Part shown: in pieces, positions 11,036 through 64,000 of the stretch
Layout: every line of letters begins with the position of its first letter
Position numbering within the stretch: position 1 is the stretch's first letter
Assembly: GCF_030463565.1 (NCBI RefSeq)
Contig: NC_134655.1
Span: forward strand, 3,732,372 to 3,796,371
Reading direction: 5' to 3'
From: Pelecanus crispus
Taxonomy: Eukaryota > Chordata > Aves > Pelecaniformes > Pelecanidae
Length of the DNA stretch: 64,000 bases
Program-made: the position numbers and the translations under genes
Notes under the pieces: generated by a model
Told to the model about the DNA's origin: nothing
The model's input: only the letters and a program-made list of their open reading frames with translations
Database searches by the model: none

Positions 11036-14000
11036 GTAGTGACATTTAAAGCCACACACACAGTTTTGCCAACATGTGTCAGAATGAATCTCCAGTAGGA
11101 GGGAACAACCAACTACTCTATTTGCAACTTGGCAGATGGGGTGTTTTGTTGTCTGCTCTAATGTGTGATGTGAGTTGGCTGCTCGTACTGAGTCCCATCA
11201 AGGGGGAAAGGTAGCTCTTGTCTATTGATCTTGTGTTCAAGATCCAGTATTTGATTTGTTCTTCAGGTAGTCAGATGCTCGCATCAGCCGGGAGCGATGA
11301 GCTCCGATATCTAAATTCAATACCCCTACAAGTCTCTGCTGCTTCCATTATTACACAGGGAGCTGAGCAATCAGGAGCAATGGTGCTTTTCCACCTCTTA
11401 ATCAGCATCATGAAAAGTCAAATGATGATAAAAGCAAATAAAAGCCAGGAAGGTCCTATTTTATAATGGGCCTAATGACTACATGGATGTAAACCGGTAC
11501 TGGCTCCCACCCTTTCAGTTATACTCAGCCCATTTCATACAGGTCATTCTGATTCCCGTGAGACAGTGGCATGTGGGAGTGTGTTGTGCATGTGAAGTGG
11601 GAAATGAGGGATGGTTCATGAACTGCTAACAGATCCTAAAGAAATTTGTAGTGAAAACTCATGACATTTTTAGTGGCAAAAGGCAGTGCTGCTGAGTGAC
11701 CTTTGCCTGTCTTTCTTCATCAGCCATGTCTTTAACTAATGGCTACTCTTCAGTGCTGCTCCCCTGCTCTTCTTTCTCCTTGCCCTGCCCTCTCCTCACT
11801 GCTTCTTATGCATCGCTCAGCCCCCCTTGCCTTTTCCCGTGCTGCCACACATCGCTCTAAACTTTGTGCAATTTTCATGATGTTCTCTCTCTCACAAGAA
11901 ACATTAGAAAGGAAAGCTAATTTTCATTCTTTCTGTTGTCTCTTCCCCCTTGGTGCCAAAGTGATCTCTGGTTCACCTGGGCATGATACATCAGTTTGAT
12001 GAACATCATTTGGTATCAAGTCGTGATCCAGGGTGGGAGACATGCAAGGGTGTTGAGGACAGTGCGGCGTCTGTAGAGAGTGCTGACTGTAATTTTCATA
12101 CAGACGGTGACGTGTATAAAGCCACTTAGTTTTCAGCAAAAGCCATTGTTTTCAGCTCTTAACTGAAGTAATACCATTCCCTTGTGATTGTAGCATGTCC
12201 ATCCCGAGAGTCCAGTCCAAAAGCAGGCAGCAGGAGGTCCCAAAAACCCCACCTGTGGCAGCTCTGATGCCATTTCACTCTTCAGAGTGAAAAAAGTGGC
12301 CCTGTTGATGCAGGGGATAGATATGTCTGAACTGAGTGTTGGAAGATGCAGAGAAATTTCTGTAGGGGTAGAAAAACCATTTTGTGTTATTAGACAAAGT
12401 AATGTGGCTGGAAGCCTTCCGTCCCCAAATGAGACAAGCTGTTTCTGCCAGGTATGGCTGCTTTTCAGGGGCTAAAGCTCTCATTTCTGTGCCAGGCAAT
12501 GTAGAAGTGGTGTCAGGCTGTAATGGCTTGACGATTTAGACTAATAGTTCAGGCAGAAGGGCAACCTAACTGGAGAGAGGTGATAGAGTCCAAATTGAGT
12601 GGTAAGTCCTCTTCCCCTTATCTTGCGTAGTTTGTTATGTGGTTCTCTTAGTTTTTCTACATCTGTTTGTGCTGCAGGTATCACCTGCAGGTATTGCATG
12701 CATTAGCCAGTCACTGGATATTGTCTACTGCGTTTGCAATCAGGTGTAGACTGGAAGAAAAATTCCTTGCCCCAAATATTAACTCAAGTAGCAGAAAATG
12801 CCTCTCTGTGAAGAGAATTCGTATGGAAAATGTGCGTTTTCAGGCTCTCTGCACAGATTCCAAAATTTTAATGTGACTATGTTTCTGTTTTCACTACCAT
12901 TCAAGTACTTCACTGTTTCTTCTCTCTAGGCACCTATGAATTGCCTACCCCTTTTCTTACCTGGATTTCATCAATATTTTTATCATTTTTTAACTGTTAA
13001 GCAGGAAACAGTACCACTCTGGGACAAACAAGTGGTCTAGGGTTTACCAGCGTTCTTTCACCAAGAGATGCTGCCTCCCGGAGATTGGTGGTATTGGGAA
13101 GTGACAGCTACAGAGCCGTGATCCTTGGGCTCATTTGTTCCATCCACATGTTTGGCTAATGCTCTGTTAGCCAGTTTTGGAAGAGAAAGATAATCAGGTC
13201 CCTCTGTAGTTGTGCTGGATCTCAGGCTGAGGGGCGGCTCAACAGCTCAAGGTTTTGCTGAAATCTTCCATGTAATCCAGGCAGACATATATTTGTTTTA
13301 ATACTGCGTGCTATCATTTCCAACCCCAGTCAGCAGTGTGTGTTTGTTAGACTACGCAGATGATGGCATGAGAAGAATTCAGGGCAAATCGTTCATTTGA
13401 TGAGTCCTTCCTGTTTGGTTTTATTGCAGCTTCTTATGTGCTTGAAGTATTAACAAAATGCTTTCTTGGACTGGGGTTGTCCTGGGAGATGAGATCTCAC
13501 TGAGAAGTTAAGATATCAGAAGCTTTCTTTTCTTTCTACAAAGTTGTTGGAAAGGAAAGGGATCCAATTCTGGCATGATGTTTCATAAGGTGACATTTGT
13601 TATAACTCATTGCAAATGCTATTCACCATCTACAAAGCATTCAACTGAACTGAAGAGCAGTGAAAAATACCCAGTTCCACTTTAGCAGCTGCACTTGTCA
13701 CCAGAATCCCTCAGGTTTTTTGGAGCCAACGGATTCCCCCCGGAGACCTCCACACAGTGGTTGCTGTCCTCTGACACCAGTCCCACCGGCTGGTGTTCCC
13801 TGCTCCGTGAGCTGGATTGTCACACGAGGACAAAATTTCCCCTCCTGTTTGGGCTTATCCTTACTTCCCCTAAGACCTCTTTGGTCCTTACTTGTTATCA
13901 GACCTGTTTTGCATCTTTTTGTGTCTTGACAGTATTTCAGTGGGAATTGGTTGGACCCCGCAGGGATAACATTTTCAAAAACAGAATTTGAAAAATGACC

Positions 14001-15649
14001 TGTGCTCCTTAGTCCTTTTGAAGGTCAGAGTAGTTGGTTATCCATGTAGTTTATTGAGACTTTAAGCTCCTAAGTCACTCGAGATTGTTCCTTTGTTTTA
14101 AAAGCTTTAGTGGCATAACGTTTCTGTAGAAAATAAGCCAATATATTTATGATAGTTCCTGTTCAGATCATAGGTCCTTTTGCCTCTAAACACCTTAGTG
14201 CGTCTTCAGGTTGAAGCATATGTGCAGAGAGCTGTAACTCTGGAAATGTAACAAACAAAAACTTTTCTCGTGCTTGTAGGAAACCAGGATACTAAGAGAG
14301 CACATTTTTTGAGATGCCAAACTCCTTGTTACAGATCTCTGGCTCCCCAGGAAATTCGCAGATGTAACTTTGCTGTGTGCTACAACCACCCACTATTTTG
14401 CAGTGTCAGCTGGGCTGGAGCTCAGATCCACCCACTCCTGCCGCACCGGGCCCATTACACTGGAGCTGAAGGCAAAATGCAAATTGCTGAACACGGTTGC
14501 CTTATGGCATGCGGTGGGATGGTAAAAACAGAACCCATAGTGTCTCACTCCCGGTTCGGCACCTGAACCACAAGATCCAACTTCTCATTATCTCTTTATC
14601 AAAACCTCCTCTTTCCCCTGAATAGGGCACTAAAATGGAACAAAACTCTGGCTAATTTGCTGCAGGAAACCATTGAGCTTTGGGCAAGGAGATGGAATAA
14701 GTCATCCAATTACTTACAGCTGCTGGTGTCCCCTGGTCCTGATTTGGTGTGGTTTATCAATGACAAACAGAAGTAGATAAGCATAGCTCCTTTTTTCCTT
14801 ATGTGTGAATACCTGTCCAGCCCGTGTTTCCTACGACTTCAGTCACCTGCCCTATCCCTCTTTGAGCCATGGGAAGGAACAGTAATTCATTCGGTTTGCT
14901 ACACTTGTTCCAGGGCAGGATTTACTTCTCATTTTCCTAGACCATAAACAACATCACTGCCTCTGGAGAGCAAGGGTGGTGGCTTTCTACATCAGCCTGT
15001 CTTTAGGTCCTATTTATAAACGAGGAGAGTGAGAAAATACGTTTAAAAACATGCAAGCTTTAAAAATAAAACTGTGACCTAGTCAAAGAGTAAACATTAG
15101 GGAAAAATAAAAACCTATTTTAGGAGATGGAAGCAGAGAAGAAGCAGCAAAAATAATCAAAATAAATCTTATTACTGTAAATAGGAGGGTGTAAATCAGC
15201 AGCTCCCATCACTGACAGTTCCGAGACGCTGAGGACCTGGCTCAACAATGAAAAAGGAGGGAAGTGAAAAAAACATTGAGTGGGAAATAAAGCAAAGATG
15301 AGAAATCCACCTATTTGCACATGTGATAGATTATCCATAAACAACAAGATCATCCTTCTGACCAGACAAAAGAAATCAATGGCATAGTGTTTAAACCAGA
15401 TTTAAAAATATACTGAGTGTCTGTCATTCTGCGTACCTGAGCAGCAGTGTAACCTTTATTTTTTCAGGTAGCCTTTTAATGTAGGGTTGCTCAGGGGGTG
15501 TTGCAGTCACTGTGTTGAGAATAAAACAGCGTAAAAAGGGATCAGAAGCTTTTACCAAGATGGACCTTTGGAAATTTGTCCCCTGTGAGGAACAGATAGG
15601 GGTTGCTCATCTGTTTTGTCACTTATACGTGCTTCTTCTTTGCCCATAG

Positions 15650-64000
<48,351 letters not shown>

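Larger units (their letters stand above)
8044..15649. other. Upstream sequence between solo LTR and first TRPC5 coding exon
   Basis: This AT-rich region holds a TA/CA microsatellite (9632-9664), a possible ancient repeat relic in minus orientation (about 10935-11035) and short pyrimidine-rich tracts. It is probably part of the TRPC5 5' intron, since a 3' splice site precedes the first coding exon. No conserved protein-coding frame, tRNA or other RNA gene was recognised. Confidence 0.7.

Noticed and set aside
10744..11112. 122-codon open frame on the minus strand upstream of TRPC5
   Set aside because: It has no family resemblance and overlaps a probable ancient repeat relic.
14500..14580. GGTTCGGCACC-like word suggesting a tRNA B box
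   Set aside because: There is no matching A box, acceptor stem or anticodon arm at the correct spacing.

Overview
This window is a piece of vertebrate, almost certainly avian, nuclear genome. The evidence is a spliced vertebrate ion-channel gene with GT-AG introns, CR1 LINE retrotransposons ending in the octamer-type tail typical of birds, and three copies of an LTR family that I recognise from neoavian birds. A non-galliform bird is my best guess. No prokaryotic gene organisation, operon, CRISPR array or phage was seen.

The only protein-coding gene I can support is TRPC5, a receptor-operated, calcium-permeable cation channel, on the + strand. Six coding exons lie at 15671-16048, 33582-34103, 49582-49918, 53196-53335, 57351-57673 and 62161-62356. 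They join in frame without a stop and give residues 1-632: the N-terminal ankyrin region, linker helices, zinc site, S1-S6 and pore. The C-terminal third (TRP helix onward) lies beyond the window. Residue numbers derived from the joined exons match the published numbering of key mammalian TRPC5 sites (H172/C176/C178/C181, E418/E421/N436/D439, E543, C553/C558, E595/E598). This supports the exon boundaries and suggests no net length change up to the S6 end.

Layout: 1-15649 is upstream sequence or a 5' intron. It holds a CR1 copy with a long open reverse-transcriptase frame (about 2765-4026), a solo LTR (7489-8043), and a weak candidate noncoding exon (4986-5104). Intron 1 (16049-33581) carries a second, shorter CR1 of a different subfamily (about 24323-24790) and a second solo LTR (31499-32086). 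Intron 2 (34104-49581) carries a truncated third LTR (37596-37687) joined to degenerate telomere-like repeats, and a (GAA)10 tract. Introns 3-5 and the start of intron 6 are mostly unique-looking AT-rich sequence.

The points most worth a second look are: the two solo LTRs in direct orientation on either side of the first coding exon; an out-of-frame ATG seven bases before the TRPC5 start; the LTR/telomere-like junction; changes in the extracellular pore turret; and several small palindromes or duplications. I found no convincing undescribed biological system.
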